Shown here in pieces: positions 24,964-32,365 of a DNA stretch of 64,000 bases. The stretch is taken from assembly GCF_014205335.1 (NCBI RefSeq), contig NZ_JACHNH010000001.1:8488501-8552500 (forward strand). Direction: 5' to 3'. Source of the DNA: Amorphoplanes digitatis. GTDB lineage: Bacteria > Actinomycetota > Actinomycetes > Mycobacteriales > Micromonosporaceae. Each line of letters opens with the position of its first letter. Position 1 is the stretch's first letter. A model generated the notes under the pieces. It was not told the DNA's origin and made no database searches. It saw only the letters and a program-made list of their open reading frames with translations. The position numbers and the translations under genes are program-made.

Positions 24964-25027
24964 CAGCCGGAAACAGTTCGCCTGCCAAAATTGGACCGCC
25001 TTACTAGCCCACCGTCCTGGATGACCT

Positions 25028-26590
25028 TTGACGATCATCGCCGGCGCTCTGCGCGCCGACAGAAAAGATCTGATCTGGGCAGCCAAGCGAGTGGCATATG
25101 TGGCTTTTAAGACGACCACCGGCTTCCTCCTGCGCCATTCCTTCCTCTTTGCGGTGCTGGCCGCGGCCGTCATCATGCGGCTGCTCATGCTGCGGGCGTA
25201 CCCGTACGCATTCTTCTTTCCGGACAGCCGGCCCTATGTGGCCGGCGCGTTCGACAACGTGCCCTACGACATCCGCCCGTTCGGCTACTCGGTGCTGCTC
25301 AAGCCGTTCGTGCCGGGCCCGCTGCAACACGTCGCGGTCGCGCAGCATGTGCTCGGCCTCTGCCTGATCCTCGCCGGATACGCGTTCCTGGTGCACCGCC
25401 GCGTCCAGCCGTGGCTCGCCGCGCTGGCCATGGTGCCGATCGCGCTGGACGCCAGGGAGCTGACGCTCGAGCACTACGTGCTGGCCGAGACCGCCTACCT
25501 CGCGCTGACCGCGCTCGCCCTGATCGTGCTGGCCTGGCGGGATCGGATCGGCGTGGTCGCGGCCGCGATCGCGGGCCTGCTGCTGGGCTTCGCGGCGATC
25601 ACCCGCACGGTCGGGCTGCCCGTGATCGGCCTCGTCGTGCTCTACCTGCTGGTGCGGCGGATCGGCTGGGCCCGGCTCGCGGTGTTCCTGCTGCCGGTCG
25701 TGCTGATCCTCGGCGGCTACCTGGTCTGGTACCACATGACCTACAAGGTCTACGCGTTCGGCCAGTTCCAGGGCCGGTTCCTCTACGGCCGGGTGATGCC
25801 GATCGCGGACTGCCGCCGGCTCGAACTCACGCCCCTGCAACGCACCCTCTGCATGCCGAACGCGCCGCGGCGCTGGAAGCAGCGCCCGGACCAGTACATC
25901 TGGAATCCGAGCAGCCCGATCAACTCGCTGTACCCCAGCACGGTCAACGACGAGTTCATCGGCGGGTTCGCCAAAGAGGTGATCAAGCAACACCCGCGCG
26001 CCTACCTCAAGATGGTGCTGACCGAGACCGGCTGGCACCTGATGCCGCAGGCGCCGCTGTGGCACTACAACCAGTGCCCGCAGGAGCGGTGGCTGCTGCC
26101 CGCGATGCCCGGCGAGTCCTGCAACGCCGCCTACTACCTCGACACCTTCTCGCCGCTCAGCGCGCCGGCGGCCACCATCAAGGTGCCGAACCCGCAGGGC
26201 GAGCAGCTCCGCCGGTACGGGATGACGATGACGACCCCCGGCCCGGTGTATGCCGCCGGTGTTCTGTTCGCGCTGCTGGCGGCCGTCTTCCGGCCGCGCC
26301 GCGTCAGCTGGCGCGGCGCCGCCGATTCGCTGCTCTTCGTCGGCGCCGGCCTCGGGCTGATCGTCGTCTCGGTCGCCACGAGCATGTTCGATTACCGCTA
26401 CTCGAACCCGGCCGTGCTGCTGATCCCGATGGGGATCGCGCTTGCTGTCACCCGGATCGTTGCCGCCGCGCGTCTGAAGAAGGAACGACCACCGAACACA
26501 GAGGACACAGAGGACACCGTGCCGACTCCGGCCCTCATCGCCAGAATTCCCGTCCAGACAACGAAAGCAGCCGCCGAACATGTCAAGTGA
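25028..26590 (+). CDS. Polytopic GT-C-type membrane glycosyltransferase
   Basis: The 520-residue integral membrane protein has about ten hydrophobic helices and an acidic first extracytoplasmic loop (FFFPDSRPYVAGAFDNVPY) resembling the catalytic Asp region of polyprenyl-phosphate-sugar-dependent GT-C enzymes. A large soluble domain follows in the middle (about residues 250-380, with several Cys). The start is TTG at 25028 with little Shine-Dalgarno; GTG codons downstream are alternatives, so the first 20 residues are uncertain. The C terminus is low complexity and includes two copies of the nine-base unit ACACAGAGG (26496-26513). It overlaps the GT2 gene by 11 bases, suggesting GT2 makes a polyprenyl-linked sugar that this protein transfers (inference). 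Confidence 0.75.
   Translation: MTIIAGALRADRKDLIWAAKRVAYVAFKTTTGFLLRHSFLFAVLAAAVIMRLLMLRAYPYAFFFPDSRPYVAGAFDNVPYDIRPFGYSVLLKPFVPGPLQHVAVAQHVLGLCLILAGYAFLVHRRVQPWLAALAMVPIALDARELTLEHYVLAETAYLALTALALIVLAWRDRIGVVAAAIAGLLLGFAAITRTVGLPVIGLVVLYLLVRRIGWARLAVFLLPVVLILGGYLVWYHMTYKVYAFGQFQGRFLYGRVMPIADCRRLELTPLQRTLCMPNAPRRWKQRPDQYIWNPSSPINSLYPSTVNDEFIGGFAKEVIKQHPRAYLKMVLTETGWHLMPQAPLWHYNQCPQERWLLPAMPGESCNAAYYLDTFSPLSAPAATIKVPNPQGEQLRRYGMTMTTPGPVYAAGVLFALLAAVFRPRRVSWRGAADSLLFVGAGLGLIVVSVATSMFDYRYSNPAVLLIPMGIALAVTRIVAAARLKKERPPNTEDTEDTVPTPALIARIPVQTTKAAAEHVK
26496..26517 (+). repeat. Tandem ACACAGAGG repeat at the end of the GT-C gene
   Basis: Two perfect copies of ACACAGAGG plus ACAC encode NTEDTEDT in the C-terminal tail of the membrane glycosyltransferase. 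The unit is unlike the surrounding very GC-rich sequence and is of a kind that recurs in unrelated bacteria as intergenic repeats (recollection, not checked here). Confidence 0.5.
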
Positions 26591-27824
26591 CGTCGAGGTC
26601 ACCGTCCTGCTGCCCTGCCTCAACGAGGCGGAGACCCTGGAAACCTGTGTCCGCAAGGCGCTGCGTTCGCTCGCCGAACTGGGTGTCCGGGGTGAGGTGC
26701 TGGTCAGCGACAACGGATCGACCGACGGCTCCCAGGAGATAGCCGTCAGCGCCGGCGCCCGGGTGGTGCACGCGCCCCGCAAGGGCTACGGCGCCGCGCT
26801 GATCACCGGCATCGCCGAGGCCCGCGGCCGCTACGTGATCATGGCCGACGCCGACGACTCCTACGACCTCTCGAAGCTCGGGCCGTTCATCGAGCGCCTG
26901 CGCGACGGGCACGACGTTGTCATGGGCAACCGGTTCCGCGGCGGCATCAGCAAGGGCGCGATGCCGTTCCTGCACCGCTACCTGGGCAACCCGGTGCTCT
27001 CCTGGCTGGGCCGGGTGCTCTTCGGGCTCAAGGGCATCGGCGACTTCCACTGCGGCATCCGCGGCTTCGACCGCAACCGCATCCGCGACCTCGACCTGCG
27101 CATGCCCGGCATGGAGTTCGCGTCCGAGCTGGTCGTCCGGGCCTCGCTGAACGGCTACGACATGGCCGAGGTGCCGACGACGCTCCAGCCGGACGGCCGC
27201 AGCCGGGCACCGCACCTGCGCACCTGGCGCGACGGCTGGCGCCACCTGCGGTTCCTGCTGGTCTTCGCGCCGCGCCGGACCCTGGTCTGGCCCGGCCTGG
27301 TGGTGTTCCTGCTCGGCCTGGTCAGCACCGCCCGGCTCGCCACCGGCGCCCGGCACATCGCCGGGATCGAGTTCGACGTGAACGCGCTGGTCTACGCCTG
27401 CCTCGCGGTCCTGGTCGGCGCGCAGCTGATGCTCTTCGGCGGCTTCGCCGAGCTGTACGGCCGCTTCGAGGGGCTGGTCCGCGACGACAAACCCAGCCGC
27501 TGGGTGCGCTGGCTGACCTTCGAGCGCTGCATCATGATCGGGCTGTCGCTTGTCGCGATCGGCCTGACCGGCACGATCGTCGCGCTCACCAACTGGGGGC
27601 AGACCGGCTTCGGCGCCCTCGACCCGCGCGGCATGATCCGCCTGGTGATGCCGTCCGCGACGGCCATCGCCCTCGGCCTGATCGGCGTCTTCTCCGGGCT
27701 CTTCGCGAGCCTGCTCACGCTGCGCGGCATGCGCCCGGCGCCGCTGCCCAAGAAGCTCGTGCGCACCGTGCCGCGCCAGTCCTCCGGCGGCCGGCGCGAG
27801 GTCGCGGCCACCGACCAGCACTGA
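26580..27824 (+). CDS. GT2 family glycosyltransferase with C-terminal membrane domain (polyprenyl-phosphate sugar synthase-like)
   Basis: The 414-residue protein begins with a GT-A domain: VTVLLPCLNEAETLE (nucleotide-sugar motif), VSDNGSTDG, IMADADDSYD (the Asp-x-Asp metal site), MGNRFRGG and GDFHCGIRGFDR. Four or more C-terminal hydrophobic helices follow (about residues 240-395). This plan is that of dolichol/polyprenol-phosphate mannose or glucose synthases that load a sugar onto a lipid carrier. It overlaps the upstream GT-C by 11 bases (26580-26590). It ends in a bidirectional hairpin with the minus-strand LPXTG gene. Confidence 0.88.
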   Translation: MSSDVEVTVLLPCLNEAETLETCVRKALRSLAELGVRGEVLVSDNGSTDGSQEIAVSAGARVVHAPRKGYGAALITGIAEARGRYVIMADADDSYDLSKLGPFIERLRDGHDVVMGNRFRGGISKGAMPFLHRYLGNPVLSWLGRVLFGLKGIGDFHCGIRGFDRNRIRDLDLRMPGMEFASELVVRASLNGYDMAEVPTTLQPDGRSRAPHLRTWRDGWRHLRFLLVFAPRRTLVWPGLVVFLLGLVSTARLATGARHIAGIEFDVNALVYACLAVLVGAQLMLFGGFAELYGRFEGLVRDDKPSRWVRWLTFERCIMIGLSLVAIGLTGTIVALTNWGQTGFGALDPRGMIRLVMPSATAIALGLIGVFSGLFASLLTLRGMRPAPLPKKLVRTVPRQSSGGRREVAATDQH

Positions 27825-27829
27825 GAAGT

Positions 27830-27861
27830 CCGGTACGGGGCCGCGTGGCCCCGTACCGGAG
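27830..27861. terminator. Bidirectional 14-bp hairpin between convergent genes
   Basis: Perfect arms TCCGGTACGGGGCC and GGCCCCGTACCGGA surround a GCGT loop, six bases after the GT2 stop and eight bases past the LPXTG stop on the other strand. Only AT at the edges; no U tract. Confidence 0.8.
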
Positions 27862-27868
27862 TCGGGGT

Positions 27869-29371
27869 CTATTCGGCGACCGTGACGATCCGGCGGCGCC
27901 GGGCCAGCACGAAGGCGGTCACCCCGCCGATCAGCAGCAGGGCGCCGCCGCCGGCCAGCAGGCCGGCCGGGGCACCCGTGACGGGCAGGCCGCCGCCGGA
28001 CCCGCCCTCGCCGGGGACCTTCACCAGGATCTTCGCCGTGTTGTTTCCGGTCTTCGGGTCGTCCTGGCCGCCGTTGACGGTCAGCACACCCTCCTCCTCG
28101 TTGAGGCCGTTCTCGATCTGCACGGTGAAGGAGAAGCGGACCTCCTCGCCCCTGCCGAGGCGGCGGGGTGGCACGCAGACGTAGTCGTGGCCGGAGATCT
28201 GGCCGCCCTGTCCCCAGGACGGCTCGCCGTCCGCGTTGACGACGCAGTTGTCGTCCACATCGATCAACTTCGTGCCGGACGGGGTGTGCACCTTCGCCGT
28301 CAGGTAGAAGTCGCCCGGCTGGGGATCACGGGTGACCGTCGGGCCGTCGTTGCGGAAGCCCACCTTGACCGTGCTGGTGTCGCCGACCTCGCCGGTGAAC
28401 GTGCCGCCGAGCGCGACCAGGTCCGTGGTGTTCCCCGAGATGGCGACGGTGAACGCGGTGTAGTCGTCCCACTCGTTCAGGTCGCCCTCGGCCGGCGCCA
28501 GCTTCATCAGGTCGCCGGACCGGCTCCGCGCAGCCTTCTTCGCCACCGCGGCGGCGCCGAGGTCGAGCGCGTCGCCGTGCAGGGCGAACATGGCGAGGTC
28601 GTGGCTGATCGGACTGAGTGCGTCGATGGTCGCCTCGACGGTCAGCGGCGTAGAAGGGTCGACGGTGAACACCTGGCCCGGCGCGATGGCCTGCTCGAAG
28701 AGGCAGACCATGCCGTAGATCTCCGGCACCCGCGCGCAGTTGCGGTACTTGACCGGGAAGTTCACGTCGTAGGGGTAGCCACCGAATCCGATGATGACGC
28801 TGTCCACGGCCTTGTTGCCGTTGTTGCGCACGGCCACCGGTACCGGCGCGGACCTGCCCGGCGCGAGCTTGATGTCGTCGATGCCCGCGACCTCGAGATC
28901 GACGCCCTGCTCGGCACGCACGACCGTGATCGTGACCGACGAAAGGGACACGCCGGCGCCGTCGCGCACCGAGATCACGAAGCTCGAGCCCAGCGCGGGC
29001 AGCTCCTCGGTCGGGGCGACCGTGAAGCGGAAGGACCGGCTGGCGCCCGGCGCGAGGTCACCGACCGCGCAGCTGTGGGCGCCGCAAGCCACCGGGGGCA
29101 CGAAGCCGATGCTCGGGTCGACCTTCGAGCCGGCGCCGTTGTACTCGATGACCAGGCCCTCGGCCTTGGCCTGGCCGCGGTTGGCGACCACGACCGGCAC
29201 GAACTTGACCCGGCCGTCGGTGGTGACCACGCGGTCCGGCGCGGAGATGACGACCTGCTGCGGTGCGGAGGGAACCGGCTCGGCGTGCGCGGGGCCGGCC
29301 GTGCCGAGTGCGGTCACGCCGATCATGGCGACGGGCAGGGCGAGCCGGCCCAGGAGAGAGTGCGGACGCAT
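27869..29371 (-). CDS. LPXTG-anchored secreted surface protein 2
   Basis: The 500-residue protein has a signal peptide ending near GPAHAEP, and at least four beta-sandwich modules of the CARDB/DUF11-like type (recurring VANRGQAKAEG, VRNNGNKAVDS, FRNDGPTV, then NGGQDDPKTGNNTAK). These are stalk-forming domains on bacterial surfaces. A Gly-rich linker, LPVTG sortase motif, hydrophobic helix and RRRRIVTVAE tail complete a wall anchor. The ATG is at 29371, with a weak GGTGA. It shares family style with the protein at 19923-20921 but is not a close duplicate. It has no evident enzyme or adhesin motif. Confidence 0.85.
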   Translation of the reverse strand: MRPHSLLGRLALPVAMIGVTALGTAGPAHAEPVPSAPQQVVISAPDRVVTTDGRVKFVPVVVANRGQAKAEGLVIEYNGAGSKVDPSIGFVPPVACGAHSCAVGDLAPGASRSFRFTVAPTEELPALGSSFVISVRDGAGVSLSSVTITVVRAEQGVDLEVAGIDDIKLAPGRSAPVPVAVRNNGNKAVDSVIIGFGGYPYDVNFPVKYRNCARVPEIYGMVCLFEQAIAPGQVFTVDPSTPLTVEATIDALSPISHDLAMFALHGDALDLGAAAVAKKAARSRSGDLMKLAPAEGDLNEWDDYTAFTVAISGNTTDLVALGGTFTGEVGDTSTVKVGFRNDGPTVTRDPQPGDFYLTAKVHTPSGTKLIDVDDNCVVNADGEPSWGQGGQISGHDYVCVPPRRLGRGEEVRFSFTVQIENGLNEEEGVLTVNGGQDDPKTGNNTAKILVKVPGEGGSGGGLPVTGAPAGLLAGGGALLLIGGVTAFVLARRRRIVTVAE

Positions 29372-29461
29372 TGGTCACCACTTCGATATGCCGAGGTGAG
29401 AAGGTCCGCAGAGAGTAGGAAACACCCCGGCCCGGCGCTACCCTGCCGGGACCAAAGCCGT

Positions 29462-30313
29462 CTATACCTGGGCGAAGGCCAGGCCGTCCTCCGGCAGCGC
29501 GGGTGCCTCGCCCCGCGCGGCGGCCCGGCGGGCGAACTCGCGGATGCCCGCGATCTGCCGCTCGCCGAGCGAGAAGTCGAGCGCCCGGAAGTAGGTGGCC
29601 AGCGTCGCGGCGTCGAACGGCTCCCAGCGAGCGGCCGCCTCGGCGACGGCGTCCAGCTCGCCGAGGCACAGGTCGCGGGAGCGCTGGAACGCCTCGTGCA
29701 CGTCCTTGACCACGCCGGGGTTCGCCTCGGCGAACTCCTTGCGCACCGCCCAGACGGCGAAGACCATCGGCAGCCCGGTCCACTCCTTCCAGGCCTGCGC
29801 CAGGTCGGTGACGTGCAGGCCGAGCCCGGGTGCCTCGTACAGGGCGCGCAGGGCCGGGTCACCGATCAGGACGGCGGCGTCGGCCTCGAGCAGCATCTGG
29901 GTGAGGTCCGGCGGGCAGCGGAAGTACTCGGGCTCGGCGCCGTAGCGGTCCGCGAGCAGCATCTGTGCGAGCAGCACGCCGGTCCGCGAGGTCGAGCCGA
30001 GCGCGACCGGGCGCGTGTCAAGCTCGCCGAGGGGCCGGGTCGAGACCAGGTTGACCGAGAGCACCGGGCCGTCGCTGCCGACCGCGAGGTTCGGCAGCAG
30101 CAGCAGGTCGTCGGCGTTGCGCAGGTATTCGACGAGCGAGATCGGGCCGATGTCGAGGTCGCCCGCGACCAGGGCGGCGTTGAGCCGGTCCGGGGTGTCC
30201 TTGCGCAGGTCGACATCGAGCAGGGCACCCGAGCGCATCAGCCCCCAGTAGATCGGCAGGCAGTTAAGAAACTGGATATGCCCGACCCGAGGCCGCCGTA
30301 ATACGTCGCTCAT
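29462..30313 (-). CDS. mqnA: Chorismate dehydratase
   Basis: MqnA converts chorismate to 3-enolpyruvylbenzoate, the first step of the futalosine menaquinone route. The 283-residue periplasmic-binding-protein-like fold has the opening RVGHIQFLNCLPIYWGL, then DIGPISLVEYLRN and GSTSRTGVLLAQMLL, as in known MqnA. The ATG at 30313 overlaps the upstream MFS stop as ATGA (30310-30313). The placement behind an ArsR/MFS pair is unusual for mqnA, but no signal peptide is present, fitting the cytoplasmic enzyme rather than a transport binding protein. Confidence 0.9.
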   Translation of the reverse strand: MSDVLRRPRVGHIQFLNCLPIYWGLMRSGALLDVDLRKDTPDRLNAALVAGDLDIGPISLVEYLRNADDLLLLPNLAVGSDGPVLSVNLVSTRPLGELDTRPVALGSTSRTGVLLAQMLLADRYGAEPEYFRCPPDLTQMLLEADAAVLIGDPALRALYEAPGLGLHVTDLAQAWKEWTGLPMVFAVWAVRKEFAEANPGVVKDVHEAFQRSRDLCLGELDAVAEAAARWEPFDAATLATYFRALDFSLGERQIAGIREFARRAAARGEAPALPEDGLAFAQV

Positions 30314-31560
30314 GCCGGAACGCTATCCGGGGCGAGCGGTTTCTGTTGGGCTTCCTGCTGGGGTAAGGGACCTATCTCACGTCCGGCCCTCCGCACCGCG
30401 GGCAGGCAGCACACCACCGCGACCAGGCCCGCGAGGCCCGCGGCGGCCACCAGCGACCGCGGCTCGAAGCGTTCGACGAGCGGACCGCCGACGACGTAGC
30501 CCACCATCCCGGCGCCCTGCACGGCCGCGCCCATGGCGGCGAACGCCCGGCCGCGCGCCGCCTCGGGCACCCGTTCGGCAAGCACCACGCCGGTGAAGAC
30601 GTTGATGCCGCCGTTGGCCACGCCACCGATCAGCCAGAGCGGCACCAGCACCAGGGTGTGCCAGGCGCCGGCGCCGGCCAGCACCATCAGGCAGGTGGCG
30701 GCCGCCAGCAGCAGCGACAGGTAGACCTGCCGGGCGGGATCCGTCACCCGGCCGCCGAACCGGGCGGTGAGCCCGGAGCCGACCAGCATTCCGGCCGCCC
30801 AGGCGGCGCCGACCACGCCGAACAGCAGGGGCGAGCCGCCGAGCGTCTCGCGGATGAAGAAGACCTCGATGACGTTGATCGCGCCGACCCCGGCGACGAC
30901 CGCCGCGATCGCGGCGACCATCACGGCGACGAGCCGGTCGTCGCGCAGTCGCCACGGGACGGTCGCGGCCCGCGCGGGCCGGGCCACGTGCGCCCTGCGC
31001 GTGCGGATGAGCAGGCCGGCGGCGACCAGCGCGAGGTAGGTGACCGCGTCGATAAGCAACGGGACGCGGGTGCCGAACTGGCCGACCAGCAGGCCGGCCA
31101 GCGCCGGCGCGATCAGCATGCCGACCACGCCGGCGGTCTGGTTGATGCCGCCGGCCCGGGCCAGGTCCTCCCGGCGGACCATCGCGGGCAGCAGCGCGGC
31201 GAGGGTCGGCTGGGTGATCGCCAGCCCGCAGGCGAGCAACGCGACCAGCGCGATGATCAGCACCGTCCCGTGCGCGAAGGCCAGCGCGACGCAGATCCCG
31301 GCCTGGGCAAGCCCGGCGGTGATCAGCAGCAGCCGGCTGTCCACCCGGTCGGCGATCCGGCCGGTGATCGGCGCCAGCACCGCAAGGGGCAGCGCGGCGG
31401 CGAGCAGCAGCCCGGAGACGGCCAGGCCACCCGCGCCGGCCGATTGCAGGGCGAGCGCGAGCGCGGTCGCCGCGAGGAAGTCACCGCAGACGGAGACGCC
31501 GCGCGCCCCCGCCGCCAGGTAGACGTCGCCCCATCGCGAATCGGCAGATGTGAAGGACAT
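30310..31560 (-). CDS. MFS transporter with ArsR regulator
   Basis: The 416-residue major-facilitator protein has about 12 helices in two halves, with the loop-2-type motif GRIADRVDSRLL and a mid-loop ETLGGSPLLFGVVGAAW; it belongs to the enterobactin-exporter/macrolide-efflux-like branch. The ATG 31560 (MSFTSADS) or GTG 31581 may be the start; the GTG lies inside the right arm of a 13-bp inverted repeat. It probably exports a drug or small product; the substrate is unknown. It is downstream of an ArsR-type gene and coupled to mqnA. Confidence 0.88.
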   Translation of the reverse strand: MSFTSADSRWGDVYLAAGARGVSVCGDFLAATALALALQSAGAGGLAVSGLLLAAALPLAVLAPITGRIADRVDSRLLLITAGLAQAGICVALAFAHGTVLIIALVALLACGLAITQPTLAALLPAMVRREDLARAGGINQTAGVVGMLIAPALAGLLVGQFGTRVPLLIDAVTYLALVAAGLLIRTRRAHVARPARAATVPWRLRDDRLVAVMVAAIAAVVAGVGAINVIEVFFIRETLGGSPLLFGVVGAAWAAGMLVGSGLTARFGGRVTDPARQVYLSLLLAAATCLMVLAGAGAWHTLVLVPLWLIGGVANGGINVFTGVVLAERVPEAARGRAFAAMGAAVQGAGMVGYVVGGPLVERFEPRSLVAAAGLAGLVAVVCCLPAVRRAGREIGPLPQQEAQQKPLAPDSVPA

Positions 31561-31586
31561 ATTTCGAAGGTATTCCTTCACATCTG
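31545..31586. promoter_or_regulatory. 13-bp inverted repeat at the MFS start, likely ArsR operator
   Basis: Arms CAGATGTGAAGGA (31545-31557) and TCCTTCACATCTG (31574-31586) are perfect and flank a 16-base AT-rich spacer containing the MFS ATG. A smaller GAAGG-TATT-CCTTC dyad lies within. The AATAC(C)TTCG core recurs at 32204-32216 upstream of the ArsR gene, so the regulator probably binds both. It could also form an RNA stem hiding the start. Confidence 0.5.
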
Positions 31587-31606
31587 CTCACGCAACCCCT
31601 GGAGGG

Positions 31607-32194
31607 TCACTCCGCGTCCACCGGGAAGGCGGCATAGTGCACGGCGACCGTGCGGGCGCCCTCGGGCGGATCCGCCAGCCGGTCCCGTCGCCCGTACGGC
31701 GCCAGGAGCTCGCGAATCCGCACCGACACCTCGCTCAGCTCGTCGGCCGTGAGCAGCAGCATCTGATTCATCAGCGTGCTGGCCTCCCGCCACCGCCTCG
31801 GCTCCTCGTGCATGCGAGCCCGCCACTGCCGCTGCCGGGCCAGGTCCCGGGTCAGATACGCGTCGACCAGGGCGTTCTCGGCCGCCCGGGTCTCCGGCTC
31901 GGCCACGTCGCCCTCGATACTGAGGCCGGGGTTCGTGCTACGCCAGACCCGCTCGCGGCCGTCGCCCCGGCTCGGCGCCTGCTCGACCAGGCCGTACCTG
32001 GCCAGTTCGCGCAGGTGGTAGCTGGTGGCGCTGGGCGAGAGGCCGACCAGCCGAGCGCACTCGGTCGCCGTGACCACGGCGCCGGTGCTGGCGAGATGTT
32101 CCATGATCTCGATCCGGGCGGGATGCGCCAGCGCCCGCATCACCTGTGGGTCAGTGATCCTCGTATTGCCGCGCTCTTCCGCCATGCCACCCAT
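31607..32194 (-). CDS. ArsR-family winged-helix repressor
   Basis: The 195-residue regulator opens with a classic ArsR helix-turn-helix (MRALAHPARIEIMEHL, TATECARLVGLSPSATSYHLREL, YGLVEQAPSRGDGRERVW). A C-terminal domain of about 100 residues follows, seen in the MFS-associated branch. It has no metal-binding ELCVCD motif, so it is probably not metal-responsive. It is first in the ArsR-MFS-MqnA block. The ATG at 32194 has GGCGGG upstream and a second ATG at 32185 is possible. It likely represses the MFS through the palindrome downstream. Confidence 0.88.
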   Translation of the reverse strand: MGGMAEERGNTRITDPQVMRALAHPARIEIMEHLASTGAVVTATECARLVGLSPSATSYHLRELARYGLVEQAPSRGDGRERVWRSTNPGLSIEGDVAEPETRAAENALVDAYLTRDLARQRQWRARMHEEPRRWREASTLMNQMLLLTADELSEVSVRIRELLAPYGRRDRLADPPEGARTVAVHYAAFPVDAE

Positions 32195-32365
32195 GATCCC
32201 GCCCTAAATACTTCGCGTGGCCGGGGGCTCCCACGTATCATCGAACGCTCGCCCGCGGGGACCGCGCGCACCTCAACCGGGCACAGCCGATACCGCTTCC
32301 GCAGCCGGAGAGTCGGGCGGCCCAGGTCAGCCGAACAAAGATACCGATGCCGAAAGGTCGCTCGG

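Noticed and set aside
32195..32365. Rifamycin-associated element upstream of the HelD-like gene
   Set aside because: No sequence resembling the consensus GGGGCTTGCGGCAAGGCCCC was found.
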